A stretch of 64,000 bases of DNA from Dendrolimus kikuchii (GCA_019925095.2 CM034392.1:24494387-24558386), one strand, 5' to 3'. Counted from the first letter of the stretch, positions 44,396 through 55,899 are shown. Program-made: numbers and translations. The notes: generated by a model not told the origin, from the letters alone.

Positions 44396-44611
44396 GATCA
44401 TCAAAACAAATGAATGGCTAGACTGATGTTTTTTTAATGATAATTTATTTTATTGATGTTTATCATATTTTAATACTTATCATCCTATTCCGGACGAAGA
44501 CAATTCCAAAAACACAAAGATCATAAAAACTGTTTCAGCCGTTCTTGAGTTATAAACAGTGTAACTAACACGACTTTGTTTTAATTTCAGGTACACAACT
44601 AAATCCAAAAC

Positions 44612-44813
44612 CATAATAATCAAACTACGTTTTAACGGTTTTAAGCGCGGTATTTTATTTGATTTTGGTTTTTCCGACGTTTCGGCCACTTTTCAAACAC
44701 AAACGTCGGAAAAACCAAAATCAAATAAAATTACCGCGCTTAAAACCGTTAAAACGTAGTTTTATTATGTATACAAGTCGCGAAAACTTAAGAAAATATT
44801 ACATAATAATCAA
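44612..44813 (+). mobile_element. family J foldback (J4), 178 bp, 12-bp TSD
   Basis: The element is 44624-44801. The left arm (to about 44690) and right arm (about 44702-44765) are near-perfect inverted copies with an 11-bp spacer, followed by the tail GTATACAAGTCGCGAAAACT. The TSD CATAATAATCAA is perfect at 44612-44623 and 44802-44813. The hairpin stem is reduced to one strand here. Confidence 0.85.
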
Positions 44814-45014
44814 TCCAACGTTTGATCTATTCAGCCTATATAAGCCCAGGATTAAGGAAACGTACTAAGCATTGTCCTGCTTTATTTGGCTCTAAAAATC
44901 CACATAATTCTTCCCGTCCGTCGCGTTCAAATATAGAAACCTATTGAATATTGATTAACTTTCATCGTGCATGTCTAATCGAACGCTCTAATTAGTGGTA
45001 CCATCTCGACACCT

Positions 45015-45110
45015 GGCATTGGCTGTATGCAAATAGCGGTGCGGGGGCGCACGGGCGAGTTCAAGGGGTGTCAAGGCGCACACCCCCTTTGTGGCCGCGG
45101 TCAGTTTAAT
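45015..45110. other. GC-rich patch with octamer
   Basis: Contains ATGCAAAT (POU-type octamer) near 45028, then GGTGCGGGGGCGCACGGGCG. A regulatory role is possible. The frame over it is not a supported gene. Confidence 0.3.
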
Positions 45111-45174
45111 AAATTAACACTCAAACATCGTGATAGTCCACTTACTGTGGTAATGTCAGCCTGTATAATATACT

Positions 45175-45290
45175 TAGTTTTTTTTAAAGTTTTTACGAGT
45201 AATACACATAATAAAACTACGTTTTAAGGGTTTTCAGTGCGGTATTTGATTTCATTTTTATTCCGACGTTTCGGCCATCCGGCCAATAAC
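45175..45290 (-). mobile_element. family J fragment (J5)
   Basis: Minus-oriented J arm: complement of ATAATAAAACTACGTTTTAA and TTCCGACGTTTCGGCC, with a diverged 3' tail at the left (AAAGTTTTTACGAGTAATAC). 5'-truncated. Confidence 0.65.
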
Positions 45291-45557
45291 AGGCCTTTTA
45301 TAGGCATACATTTTTTTTTTGTAGTTTTGGTTACAAGCCATTTGTAGTCCTTATGACTACATATACATATTATGACTATATTATTGATTATGATGTTAAT
45401 ATAATTACAATAAATATTTGCCTTTGAAACCGGTAAAAAAACTGTAACCGGTTACAGCCTAAGTACATAGGAACTTTTCTTTTCAGTTTTGGTTTAACTT
45501 TAACCTCATTTAAACGGTGTTTGGTAACAAAATTTAGTTAAATAAGTTTTGGTTAAT

Positions 45558-46019
45558 AAACCGGTTTCCCATTCAAAGAGCAGCCATGTGGTACACAGCA
45601 AGCTTTTAGTCGTACGCAAGTACATGTTGAGATAAGACGAGAAAGTAATTCTCGCGGAATAAAGCGACTAATTCAGATTTGTATAAGTCCTTTGAAGGTT
45701 CACACTCCGAATGAAATAGTTGGTTCGGGCATGTGTAAAGAATGCATGATGAAAGAATGACTAAACAGATATACAATGCAAAAGTGGATGGATGCAGAAG
45801 TCGTGGAAGGTCACGACACACCTTACATGATCAAATTGATCGTGTACTAGCAGAAGGTGATATCAGGAGCCTTAAGAACAGACGAGCGTGCATGACAAGA
45901 GTTATGAATGTCAAAGAAGCGAGTGAGGTGTGTAAGAAAAAGCCTGAATGGCGCTCTGTTGTCCGTGCTTACCCCGCAAGGGAACTGGCGTGAAGTTATG
46001 TATGTATGTAAAACCGGTT
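45558..46019 (+). mobile_element. family A copy A9, longest RT tail
   Basis: The recognisable part is about 45700-46010. One frame reads WFGHV, stop, RMHDERMTKQIYNAKVDG and continues to ARELA and stop, so it retains the FGHV motif just before the shared tail, with a stop codon after it. An AAACCGGTT pair at 45558-45566 and 46011-46019 might be a TSD, which would make the element about 444 bp. The upstream 130 bp could not be confirmed as element. Confidence 0.75.
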
Positions 46020-46089
46020 AATTTTAAACCGGTTCCAAGCCTTTTAGGTGTATATATCTATATAAAAGAAATATATAAAGTTTCAACGT

Positions 46090-46250
46090 GGCACTTTAGT
46101 AACTAACGCGCATCGAGATAGCCGATTTGCGAAACCGGGCAATCTTCCTTGGACAAGCGTTACGGGTATACCTGCCGTTCCCTTAAGGAAATGGGTAAGC
46201 TCGAGTCCAGTAGTGAGACGTTTGCCTATAAATTATATTAGGCAATACAT
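46090..46250 (+). repeat. SINE family P, 3' portion
   Basis: GCGCATCGAGATAGCCGATT, GGACAAGCGTTACGGGTATA and CCAGTAGTGAGACGTTTGCC match the 3' part of the SINE at 48100-48385. The head is absent. Confidence 0.65.
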
Positions 46251-46589
46251 AGATTCGCTTGTTGTTGTTAATCTCCTTAGGCAACGATAACAAACAATCT
46301 ACAATAAGGTAAACTAGCCGGTTGTTTACAAACAACAAATAAAAAGTCTAAAATATTTTATATTCTTAATTTAAATAAAAGCATCGGTGTTACTTATAAA
46401 AGCTCAAAGTAACTTAAGTGTGAATACTTTGTAGCGACTGTATTCACAGTATAACAACCCACGCATACCGGTGTTGAAGGCGTGTAGGACTGAAGACTTA
46501 TTTTCTCAATGTGGGCGGGAAGCACTACTGTAAGAACCTTCAAGAAAATTCAAATATCACGTTGAAAACAAAATTAAATACAATTTGAC

Positions 46590-46735
46590 CAGAGCTTTTC
46601 TCACGGTTACGCTCGCGTACATCTAGCATCATGTTGTTTTGTCAAGTTGTAATTATGCACTTTTTTGTAATTGATATTTTGGCGAGCAATACGGTATTAT
46701 CTATCTATCTATCTACATTCATTCATTCATTTTAA
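46590..46735 (+). repeat. non-LTR tail with (ATCT)n and (ATTC)n
   Basis: GCTCGCGTACATCTAGCATC, then TTGGCGAGCAATACGG and tetranucleotide arrays at 46698-46735. Related to the L/R class of tails. Confidence 0.5.
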
Positions 46736-46789
46736 TGGTAGTTGATGATAGCGATTAAATTCTTTTATTTTGGTTTAGTACATCTAATT

Positions 46790-46950
46790 TTTCTTTAAAA
46801 TCTCCTTAGACACTGAGTTGCCTGGAAGAGATCGCTATAAGCGATAAGGCCGCCCATTGTTCTAATGCAAATGTATCCATATCAATTGTTTAGATTTAAT
46901 TTTATGGTGAATAATAAAGAGTTTTCAATCATTCATTCATTCGTTCCCAA
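46790..46950 (+). repeat. family L copy with (ATTC)n tail
   Basis: GAGTTGCCTGGAAGAGATCG, hairpin ATCGCTATAAGCGAT, AAGGCCGCCCATTG, then GGTGAATAATAAAGAGTTTT and (ATTC)n. Complement of the copy at 53470-53605. Confidence 0.8.
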
Positions 46951-47205
46951 GGCCTTGAATAAGAGAAACATTGAAATGAAGTAATTTCAAATTTATAGTC
47001 AAGGTGGCGAAGTTCGTCAATGGGGTAAGTTCATACACCGCTCGTTTTTTAACTTTTTTTAAACGAATTTTTGACGTCAACTACGATTCGAAGACGGAAT
47101 TCAATGGTGTCTTAGCTTCACTGACTGATTTGTTGTCGTCGTAACTATTCAAACACGGAATGATGAGAGGTGTAGAGTTACCCTACTGATGGATTTCCTG
47201 ACCTT

Positions 47206-47330
<125 letters not shown>

Positions 47331-47385
47331 TATAGAGGATGTATTCGCAATTCAGAAATTGATAGGAACATCATACTTTTTTATT

Positions 47386-47700
47386 TATTTTTTATTGCAG
47401 GATTTCAACAAATAAGCAGACGGCCCACTTGATTGAAAGCGGTTACCATCGCCTATGGGCATTTGCAACACCGAAGGTGCTACAAATGCGCTGCTGCTCT
47501 CTTAAGGCGGACTGGAACCTGGTCACTAATGCCGGAACACAACTCAAGGTTGTTACGGCGACATACTCTAAACCAGGGGTAGTAGCCATCCAGACGGCAA
47601 ATATCCTACCACCTGGCTGTGGGTTGTTTTGTCGCCTCTTACGACAGGCCGCCAGGCCGCGGGAAATTGTATTCTTACTCCGTTCCTGCACGGATCAGGA
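47386..47700 (-). repeat. family D repeat, near full length (D7)
   Basis: T-rich start, then ACGGCCCACTTGATTGAAAG, GCTACAAATGCGCTGCTGCT, ACCACCTGGCTGTGGGTTGT, TCGCCTCTTACGACAGGCCG and the end TTCCTGCACGGAT. The element reads head to poly(A) on the minus strand. No RNA polymerase III boxes; class unassigned. Confidence 0.85.
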
Positions 47701-47899
47701 TAGTCGGTAAATACATCAGTAATATCCATTATTGAGATTGTATAGAAAGAACTACAAGATACAAGAAAAAACTATCACTTTATAGAAGGAAAAACCTAAT
47801 TCTACTACCGCTTCCAAAACACAATTATTAGTTGACGCAAGCGATGTTGTTTGATCTGTATTATGCGATCGTTTACCAACAGAACCGCTTGTATTCCGT

Positions 47900-47965
47900 A
47901 TCAATCGCTCCGTACACCGAGATAGGGGGGCCCGGGGGTCGCGTGGGTGTCGCCGTTGTCCTGAG
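47900..47965. other. short GC-rich patch
   Basis: GGGGGGCCCGGGGGTCGCGTG-type sequence beside AT-rich DNA; no function recognised. Confidence 0.2.
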
Positions 47966-48099
47966 GGTGTGTCACACATCTAGGGTTAATTCAATTACAA
48001 AAGGTGGACAGCATGGATGTTGTGATGTTTGATATGGCATATAATTATTTGATTTCAATTTAGAATTGACTTACAGTTTAAAGATGATAGCTTAAATAA

Positions 48100-48385
48100 G
48101 TAGTGGTAGCGTGATGGCTATCGCACGCGATCCAATCTCGCGCGGGCGCGGGTTCGATCCTGGCCAGAACGCATATGCACCAATTAGGCAGTTTTCTGAT
48201 CTAATGTGCATATTGTTACAATTACCATCTGCTAACAACGGTGAAGGAAAACATCGTGATGCAACCTGCACATCGAGATAACCGATGTGTCAAAGCTGCC
48301 AAGCGGCTATAGACAAACGTGGCGGGTATACTGTTCCCCTATAGCAGGAGCCCCGAGCCCAGCAGTGGGACATTTATGGGCTGAT
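48100..48385 (+). repeat. tRNA-derived SINE family P, full length
   Basis: The tRNA-like head GTAGCGTGATGGCTATCGCA has box B GGGTTCGATCC. The body is GTGAAGGAAAACATCGTGAT. The 3' end CAGCAGTGGGACATTTATGG, then GCTGATATTATT resembles RTE-type LINE 3' ends, suggesting that it is mobilised by such a LINE. Confidence 0.8.
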
Positions 48386-48671
48386 ATTATTTAAAGAATG
48401 AGGAAGCAATACAATATTTCGTACAGATAACTAACGGCGTCACCTGTTTAGTTTTTATCATATTATGCAAAAATCTTAACAAAAGCATTTATTTGAAAAT
48501 AAATCGCACCAATCTCAATAACTACTGAACCGAAGACGTTCAAATTAGTTGTCATTAAAAGTATTTTTAAAATAAACCCACAATGAATTCTGTTGTAGTT
48601 TGGTATCAAAATACTGGCTGTTTGCGATTTACACAACCTTTTCATTCATTACAACCTCATTTCATTACTAC

Positions 48672-48919
48672 ATAATATTATTATGTAGTACCACGGTAGG
48701 CCACGACACACCTTCCATGATCAAATTGATCATGTACTAGCGGAGGGTGATGTCAGGAGCCTTAAGAACAGACAAGCGTGCACGACAAGAGTTATGAATG
48801 TCAAAGAAGCAAGCGAGGTCTGTAAGAGTGGGCCTAAATGGCGCTCTGTTGTTCGTGCCTACCCCGCAAGGGAACTGGCGTGAAGTTATATATGTATGTA
48901 TGTATGTATAATATTATTA
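48672..48919 (+). mobile_element. family A copy A10 with 12-bp TSD
   Basis: The element is about 48684-48907, with the 5' part diverged up to GGCCACGACACACC. The tail is (TATG)n. The TSD ATAATATTATTA is perfect at 48672-48683 and 48908-48919. Confidence 0.85.
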
Positions 48920-49264
48920 AAAATTACACATCACTCGCCTTACATAAATAACCCAAATATTATACCTAAATAATATCTATAAAACTAAATATATAAAAAG
49001 CTTTGAAATCATAAAATATACATCCTGAAATCGAAACAGACTTTAAATGTAATGTATGATCAAAACACTGGCTATGTGTATAGAAAAGTATATAATGTCA
49101 AACTTAAATATTAGAAAAAAATAAAAATTGACACTGTCCCATCCAAGCTTCCATTGGAATACCTCACGAGACGCTTTTTTTTATTATATATCTACGTAGT
49201 ATATTTTTTTCATTAGTCTCGATATGTGAAGACCAAACAAACTTTTTTCTTTATTTCTTTCCAA

Positions 49265-49605
49265 ATATGTATTAACTAGGCACAGAAAGGAAAAACAACA
49301 CACATGGCATTAGTTACGATAATATATATAGGTATAGACATAAGGCACACACTGCACATGCACTTCCTCACAACACCAGCATGTAACAGATACACTCTAC
49401 ATTAGTATAAGTTTAGTATTAAAATTAGAATAAATTAATATAATAAGTTATTCTTAAGGTACATACACCACAACATAAAAATAACTGAATTAATGTCACA
49501 CACAGTAACAAGAATAAACAATAATCGTGTATGAACTATATAAAAACTTGCATAGAAATTAAGTTGTAAAAAAGGGTACGGAACTGGAGTCCGTAGAGTT
49601 GTTAA
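49265..49605 (-). repeat. family N repeat (N1)
   Basis: Shares with 61797-62100 the strings AAGGCACACACTGCACATGC, ATGTAACAGATACACTCTAC, TAGTATAAGTTTAGTATTAA, AATTAAGTTGTAAAAAAGGG and GAGTCCGTAGAG. Both are in the same orientation; strand assignment is arbitrary. The class is unknown. The short reading frame over both copies is poorly conserved. Confidence 0.75.
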
Positions 49606-50784
49606 AAAAAAAGGTATTAACATGAAATTCTATCAAACTTTTCTACCCAATACGTTAAAGATTGCTTTTTTACGATTTCGAACATGTCCCCATCTATTGA
49701 TTTAAATAAAATTTCATCAAGAAACATGATTATTATGATTTATTTATTATAAGAGCAGATCAAATCACCTAATAGTATTTCCTCACGACCATGTAGATAC
49801 TTTGGAAACAAAAATATTGAGGCAAAAACTCAAGTTGACCTTTAAAAACACCTCGGTAATTACGCCAACGCCGGAAAATTTCTCAACCCCGTAAACTTTC
49901 TTCAAGAAGTCATACAAACTGCAACTGTTGTGGAATAGGCACGGGTACTTTCTCTCGAGTGCTTAACGTCCTTCAAGGAGTTTGTAGGTCTGCAACGAAC
50001 AAATCTAGAACTTGATGACCTTTATGAACTTCATTAGCGCCACTGAATCGCGGAACCGCCCGCCCAAATGGGGTGGTCAACGTGACATTTTGCTCCCTGC
50101 CCCGCCGTGGAAACCCCGCTACCCGCAGCCTGGTCCTAGTGGCGTTAAAAACGAAGGACCCCCCAGTGTCCCGATAAGGTAGTTGAAAATAAACATTTTT
50201 TTTATATCAATTAAATCCGTGGCTGGCGGGAATACATTGATATCTCGACATACATCTTTTTTTTTATTCGTTTCCTACGCGTGTGTTTTTATAGGAAAAA
50301 AATTGACAGTCCGAAATATTCATAACTTTTTAAGATTTTTCCTTTGGAAATAATAGAATAACACGATTTATCATTACTAGTCAAACTTTAAAATTGCGCC
50401 CCTGTAAAATTGACATTTTGAACATGTCAACATATTCACGCCAGCCACGGAAATTATCAGAGACTTGACTCTTGACTAGTGCCACGCCTATTTTTTTATC
50501 CTGATAGCAATACAATGCTCTATTCAATGATGTCGATACTTTTATAAGCAATTTATTTAAGCTCTCTCAAATAAATAAAAAAGTATTAAATGACGTTCTA
50601 CTAATTTCATATATACTCGTATATATTTTTTTATTATTTTGACTTTGATGTTTCTTATTATTTCGTTTTTTTGAATATAATCACTTTTATATTTAACATG
50701 TCCCACTATTTTTTTTGACATGATAATTATGACTTAAGAATGATATAGATAAATAGACATAGTTTCTTTTTTTATATTGAATAG
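49606..50784. other. no gene seen; GC patch
   Basis: AT-rich with a GC-rich patch at 50035-50170 (CGCGGAACCGCCCGCCCAAA). No exon supported. Confidence 0.35.
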
Positions 50785-50950
50785 GTTCGCGTTTGACTGC
50801 CATTGCGCCTGATGTCAGGCGGAAATGCAGTCTAAGGTGGAGCACGCTCATCTAGAAGATACCTGTTCACGCGAGACCTGAAGACACCTAGATTGTATTT
50901 TTCAGGAAAATCAGACGACGGTAAAGAGTTCCACTCTTCAGCGGTACGTT
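50785..50950 (+). repeat. family Q repeat (Q1)
   Basis: GCGCCTGATGTCAGGCGGAA, ATGCAGTCTAAGGTGGAGCA, GCGAGACCTGAAGACACCTA and CACTCTTCAGCGGTACG. Relatives lie at 51210-51310 and 60225-60320. Confidence 0.6.
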
Positions 50951-51064
50951 TGATAAAATATTGTATTGTATTGTATAGGTTTTTTGTGCGGTTTTGTATT
51001 ATTTAATTCCTTTTTATTAATCTAATTTTCCAATATTGTATCAAATATATTATAATTTTCTTAT

Positions 51065-51200
51065 AGTTGTATGAGCCGAATGCGTAACTAACATGAATTA
51101 TTTTTTTAGTGAAAACTTAGCTGATATGTTTATTAATTATGTATTTTATTTTGTAAGAACGATAAATTATTATATGTTTGTTTCCCAAATAAATAGTTTC
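51065..51200 (+). repeat. family R LINE-tail-like repeat (R1)
   Basis: TGAGCCGAATGCG, TTTTAGTGAAAACTTAGCTG and TTTCCCAAATAAATA match 58140-58285 in order. Confidence 0.6.
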
Positions 51201-51209
51201 GTGTTGACA

Positions 51210-51310
51210 GCTATCTCACCTGGTGTTAAATGAAAATGCGGTCTAGGATAGAGCGCGCTTACCTAGTAGTCATCGATTCACTCGTGACTTGAAGAAGACT
51301 GATTTATATG
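51210..51310 (+). repeat. family Q repeat (Q2)
   Basis: CTCACCTGGTGTTAAATGAAAATGCGGTCTAGG in pieces, then AGAGCGCGCTTACCTAG and CTCGTGACTTGAAGA. A diverged Q copy about 300 bp from Q1. Confidence 0.55.
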
Positions 51311-51354
51311 AATCGTTGGATCGCTATCGGCTGGCTATCATAGCTGGTGTACAC

Positions 51355-51450
51355 AACAGACAAGCTGACGGCCCACCTGAGTGAAAACGGTTACCGTCGC
51401 CGATAGACGTTTGCAACACCAGAGATGTTAACAACACCAACGTGCTGGGG
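51355..51450 (-). repeat. family D fragment (D8)
   Basis: GACGGCCCACCTGAGTGAAA, CGGTTACCGTCGCCGATAGA and GTTTGCAACACCAGAGATG. Confidence 0.65.
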
Positions 51451-51459
51451 GAGCTCGTT

Positions 51460-52580
51460 CAGATCTATAGCGGTCGGTGGTTACGTTCAATGCGCGTAAC
51501 CAGTGCGATGCGATTTATCGTCATTTCATAATATTATATTTTAGTCACTTTACTCAAAAGAGACACTTCATACTTCGAAAAGATCCGGAATTTCACTTGT
51601 GCACAGGGTAAGTTCACCGAATCGTGCCGAGGATTATATTATATGCAAAGTGTATTTCAAGTGCGCCGCAAATCAAGCTCGATGCCAACTAAAGCCCGGC
51701 CAACAGCGGCCACAGTTAGAATCTCAAGAATTTTTCATTGGCGAAGTCCAGTAAACAGGCTAACAACTCACGTGATGGAAAGTAGTTACCGTAGTCTACA
51801 AAACTTAAACGCTACTGCATATTTAAGTTTGTATTTTTTTTTTAAATTACAGTTAAATTTTAATTGCTTGCCAATGTAAATAATAAAAGGTCAATGATGA
51901 TTAACTATATGTTTTAATTTTATGACTGTTCTCATTTGAGTAGAATAGACGGTTTTTCATACAAAATCTATAAGTTTGGGCCATTTAGTTTGAAAGGTAA
52001 ATACAATAATTTCACCACATCTTATTATAAACACCGATTTCTCAGTTACAAACACCATAATGAATTTTATTTGCTCTTTAAGTCGAACATCATTTAAGCT
52101 ACGGACAGGCCCGTTACCCGTACCTAATGAACCATCAGAGTAAACGGGGAGAGCGTATTATATCACGATCGATTATTTACCTTTAAAGCGTGCACTCGAT
52201 CCGAATAATGAGAGGAGGATTTATGAAATAGAGTGGTGTTGGCGGACAAATAAAACAATAAGCCGAAAAGGCCGATTGGTTACGGTCAATATGGAACAGA
52301 TTGAGTAGAGCGCTTGCAAAAATATTTCGTTTCTACGAATCGCCACCGGGTGGCCCACACCCCTCCTACCGCCACGCGCAGGTTTGTCAAAACGCCCACC
52401 TATATTTATGATGTATATTATTTTTTTAGATTAAAAAAATACGAATTAAGTTTAGAATTGAATAGAATAATAATTTATTGCTAGAAATGTATGTATACAT
52501 AGGTGGTTTTTTTTTTGTGGAAATTGCCTCAATACATTTTGCCTTATTAGGCGTGCAATTTTCAGATCTTTTAATTAAAA
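51460..52580. other. no gene seen
   Basis: AT-rich. A small GC patch at 52325-52385 (CGCCACCGGGTGGCCCACAC). A frame at 51643-51879 has a D-like CTCACGTGATGGAAAG piece and no protein support. Confidence 0.35.
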
Positions 52581-52581
52581 C

Positions 52582-52903
52582 TTTTTTTTTTTTTTTTTTT
52601 ATTGCAGCAGTTCAGCAAACAGGCAGACGGCCCACTTGATGGAAAGCGGTTACCATCGCCTATGGACACTTGCAACACCAAAGGTGCTACATATGCGCTG
52701 CTGCTCTCTTTAGGGAGACTGGAACCTGGTCACTAATGCCGGAACACAACACAAGGTTGTTATGGCGGCATACTCTAGACCAGGGGTGGTCGCCATCCAG
52801 TCGGGCATATGCACTACCACCTGGCTGTGGGTTGTTTAGTCGCCTCTTACGACAGGCCGCCAGGCCGCAGGAAATTGTATTCTTTCTCCGTTCCTGCACG
52901 GAT
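52582..52903 (-). repeat. family D repeat, full length (D9)
   Basis: A 19-nt T run (poly(A) on the minus strand), then the complete D sequence to TTCCTGCACGGAT. The clean long poly(A) suggests a relatively young copy. Confidence 0.88.
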
Positions 52904-53088
52904 AACTTGAAACTAATTTACAATAAGAATACATTAATAATCATCAGAATTTGTCACTTCAATAATTTTAATTTAATGAATTCAATCAATTGGGTAACCA
53001 GGAAAAAGACAATAAAACACATTATATATCTGTATGTTTGTTACTTGTTAATGACCTTGAGAACAAATCAGCACTGAATCTGTGAACG

Positions 53089-53262
53089 TGAATCGTGAAA
53101 TACATACATACATACATAGCTTTACGCCAGTTCCCTTGCGGGGTAGGCACGAACAACAGAGCGCCATTCAGACTTATTCTTACACACCTCTCTTGCTTCT
53201 TTGACGTTCATAGCTCTTGTCATGCACGCTCGTCTGTTCTTAAGGCTCCTGAATCGTGAAAT
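53089..53262 (-). mobile_element. family A copy A11 with 13-bp TSD
   Basis: The element is 53102-53249 (minus), with a (CATA)n tail at its left. Its 5' end is at AGGAGCCTTAAG, the same truncation point as A7. The TSD TGAATCGTGAAAT is perfect at 53089-53101 and 53250-53262. Confidence 0.9.
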
Positions 53263-53469
53263 GTAGTATATAAATGCATATAGTTATGATTTCTCTTTCG
53301 ATAACCGTTAAATACACTTTATAACCCGGAAAATCGGAGTTTTCGCAACATAAAGAATCGAAATTCACGAAAGCTCATCTGATCGAACTGATTACTATGA
53401 CACTTTATACAACATAAGAGTTTTCCCGCCACGGGTCAAACCCTAGCAAGTGACACTATTTTACTAAAA

Positions 53470-53605
53470 TAACGAATGAATGAAAACTCTTTATTGTTCA
53501 CCATAAACAATTGATATGGATACATTTGCATTAGAAAAAAGCGCGGCCTTATCGCTTATAGCGATCTCTTCCGGGCAACCTAGTGTCTAAGGAGATTTTA
53601 AAGGA
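53470..53605 (-). repeat. family L copy
   Basis: (AATG)n, AAAACTCTTTATTGTTCACC, CGCGGCCTTATCGCTTATAG and CGATCTCTTCCGGGCAACCT. Closest to the copy at 46790-46950. Confidence 0.8.
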
Positions 53606-53643
53606 AATTTTAATATACGATTTTTGGTGGTGTACTAGAAACT

Positions 53644-53761
53644 AAAATAAAAAAGTCTTCCGTGATCACGGCCATTGAAAAGTGGCCGAAAGGTCGGAAT
53701 AACCAAAATCAAATAAATTACCTCGCTTAAAACCGTTAAAACGTAGTTTTATTAAAATAAA
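53644..53761 (+). mobile_element. family J fragment (J6)
   Basis: The plus arm CTTCCGTGATCACGG, hairpin GGCCATTGAAAAGTGGCC, GAAAGGTCGG and CGCTTAAAACCGTTAAAACG. It is 3'-truncated before the usual tail. An AAAATAAAA pair (53644-53652, 53753-53761) may be a TSD but is low complexity. Confidence 0.7.
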
Positions 53762-53822
53762 AGTAATAAAATAACAATCAAATACTATTAAAAATAAAAT
53801 AATTACTATATCCTTATATATA

Positions 53823-53976
53823 CAGATATACATACATACATACATACATACATACATACATACATAACTTCACGCCAGTTCCCTTGCGGGGTAGGCACGA
53901 ACAACAGAGCGCCATTTAGGCCCATTCTTACACACCTCACTTGCTTCTTTGACATTCATAACTCTTGTCAGATATA
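53823..53976 (-). mobile_element. family A copy A12
   Basis: The element is about 53831-53968 (minus), with a long (CATA)n tail, truncated after CATAACTCTTGT. A short CAGATATA pair at 53823-53830 and 53969-53976 is a plausible TSD. Confidence 0.8.
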
Positions 53977-54085
53977 ACATATATAATTAGATATACGATG
54001 ATATTGTAAACTAGATATATCTACATTCGAGCAATAGATAAATTCATTTAATGCAACAAATTTTATTTAATAGACCCAATAATGG

Positions 54086-54465
54086 TCAGTGATCATGTGT
54101 GATAATAATAAAACTACGTTTTGACGGTTTTAAGCGCGGTAATTTTATTTGATTTTGGTTTTTTCCGACGTTTCGGCCACTTTCTAGTGGCCGTGATCAT
54201 GAAGTCAATTAGATTAGGCTCCCATAGAGTAAATAATAACCATAAAAAAATTAAAATTAACAAGGTGGCGGTGGGCTAAATAAAACTTTATCAATACTCG
54301 TTGCCACTTGATATCTTTGTCTTCCGTGATCACGGCCACTGAAAAGTGGGCGAAACGTCGCAAAAAACCAAAATCAAATAAAATTAGCGCGCTTAAAACC
54401 GTTAAAACGTAGTTTTATTATGTATACAAGTCGCGAAAACTTAAGAAAATATTCAGTGATCATGT
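54086..54465 (+). mobile_element. family J retroelement (J7), 354 bp, 13-bp TSD
   Basis: The element is 54099-54452. The left inverted arm (54107-54205) and right arm (about 54318-54420) pair over some 90 bp. The centre shares TTAGATTAGGCTCCCATAGA with J3. The right arm has CCGTGATCACGG, a hairpin close to GGCCACT-GAAA-AGTGGGC, and GAAACGTCG, then the common 3' tail. The TSD TCAGTGATCATGT is perfect at 54086-54098 and 54453-54465. Confidence 0.85.
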
Positions 54466-54634
54466 TTTTACATGTAGTCATTGATTTAGCTTGTCTGATA
54501 TTAGTAAGGGGAGGGAATTCCACAGTCGAACAGCCTGTACGGCAAAAGAATTTCCTACAAAGGGAGCAGTGTGTGCAGGTATTGTTAAACACATTATTAG
54601 GATTTTATATATCTATCCAAATATTCAGTGAAAT

Positions 54635-54850
54635 ATTATCATTGGGGTAAGGGTAGGCAGAGACGATAGATTTCCACCTGCTACGATCTTGACAAACACT
54701 TTTCGCTTCATCGACTTTCATTAACCTCTTCGTACATAAACGTTTATTTAAAGTGCTTTTCACATGACCTTTCATCAATATATCTTCAATTTGATCATGT
54801 TGAGTACGTCGCGGTCGACCGTCACCGAGTCTACCACTCGCATTACTGTA
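54635..54850 (-). pseudogene. family B RT C-terminal remnant (B2)
   Basis: The minus-strand frame reads GRPRRTQHDQIEDILMKGHV, then NKRLCTKRLMKVDEAKSVC and RSRWKSIVSAYP. It is more intact than B1 over this segment, but lacks the normal terminus (a short deletion before GATAATAT). Confidence 0.75.
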
Positions 54851-54992
54851 ATTATATATATATATATATATATACTTGTTAAAAACCGCTTCAAAATCCA
54901 TTCCGTCGTTTAGGAGTCAGCGGATACACCTACAGACAGACGCGGAAAGAGACTTTGATTTATATAATGTAAATATGTGTTTATGTATGCGC

Positions 54993-55576
54993 ACTTTGTG
55001 TTTATGCAGAAGGTGATGTCAGGAGCCTTAAGAACAAACGAGCGTGCACGACAAGAGCTATGAATATCAAATAAGCAAGTGAGGTGTGTAAAAATAAGCC
55101 TGAATGGCGCTCTGTTGTTCGTGCCTACCCCGCAAGGGAACTGGCGTGAAGTTATGTATGTATAATATTATAAAATTCCAAACATGCCGTGTTTTAAACA
55201 ACAACTAGAATAGACTAGATAAACGATGGAGAACACGATATATTTTTAGATTTCTTGTCTGTTTATTCGTAATTCACGTAAAAACTACTGGGCCGATTTC
55301 GACGTGGTTTTCGCTGATCGACAGCAAATTGTTAGACCCAAAATTTACGCAACTTTTTATACTGGGAAACCCGCGGCAAGTTTTCTGGGAATGTTCTAAA
55401 AGGGCCAGATTAGAAAAAAACATTCCAATGTGATTTTTTTACTGTTCGATAGTAAATTTTATGTTAAGTTTTCACTAAATCTATAGATTACGTTCTATTT
55501 TAAATGAAGCACCCTACCCCGCAAGGGAACTGGCGTGAAGTTATGTATATATGTATGCATGTACTTTGTGTTTATG
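54993..55576 (+). mobile_element. composite of family A (A13) and family E (E3)
   Basis: The outer TSD ACTTTGTGTTTATG is perfect at 54993-55006 and 55563-55576. Inside: a 5'-truncated A element (from CAGAAGGTGATGTCAGG) to its first 3' end at about 55159, a 3'-truncated family E Helitron-like segment (about 55160-55512), then a second A 3' end (55513-55562). The A 3' end is duplicated over 36 bp (55124-55159 and 55513-55548). Either E entered an A copy with a large duplication or a recombined composite was retrotransposed. Confidence 0.85.
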
Positions 55577-55664
55577 ATCGTAAAATATTTTTTTTTACTT
55601 TTAAAAAGGGAGTAATTTCCGCGTAATAATGAGTCTGTATTTATTCCGTGGGAGGAGCTGTAGT

Positions 55665-55800
55665 TTCTTTATTGTTGGATCACAACATAAAGGCAGAGGC
55701 ACACATGATAGATAAGGGTTACCGTCGCTTATGGGGATTCGTAAAATGAGATGACCAGACCAACGAGCTGCCGGGCTCGAAGGAGTTATATGACAGCGAT
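55665..55800 (-). repeat. family D fragment (D10)
   Basis: AAGGCAGAGGCACACATGAT, AGGGTTACCGTCGCTTATGG and GACCAACGAGCTGCCGG. Diverged. Confidence 0.5.
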
Positions 55801-55899
55801 CTCTGAAAAATCCCGTATCGTATTACTGTGAAAAATCTTAACAAGTTTCAAGATAATTCGGTAAATCCTAGACTCATTACCATCGTCACAAGCCCCGTG

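Noticed and set aside
45742..45993. Intact ~83-codon frame as a small host gene (also 11664-11939)
   Set aside because: It is the RT tail of repeat family A, present in many truncated copies with TSDs.
48105..48175. tRNA gene
   Set aside because: tRNA-like head of SINE P; no complete cloverleaf and a LINE-type 3' part follows.
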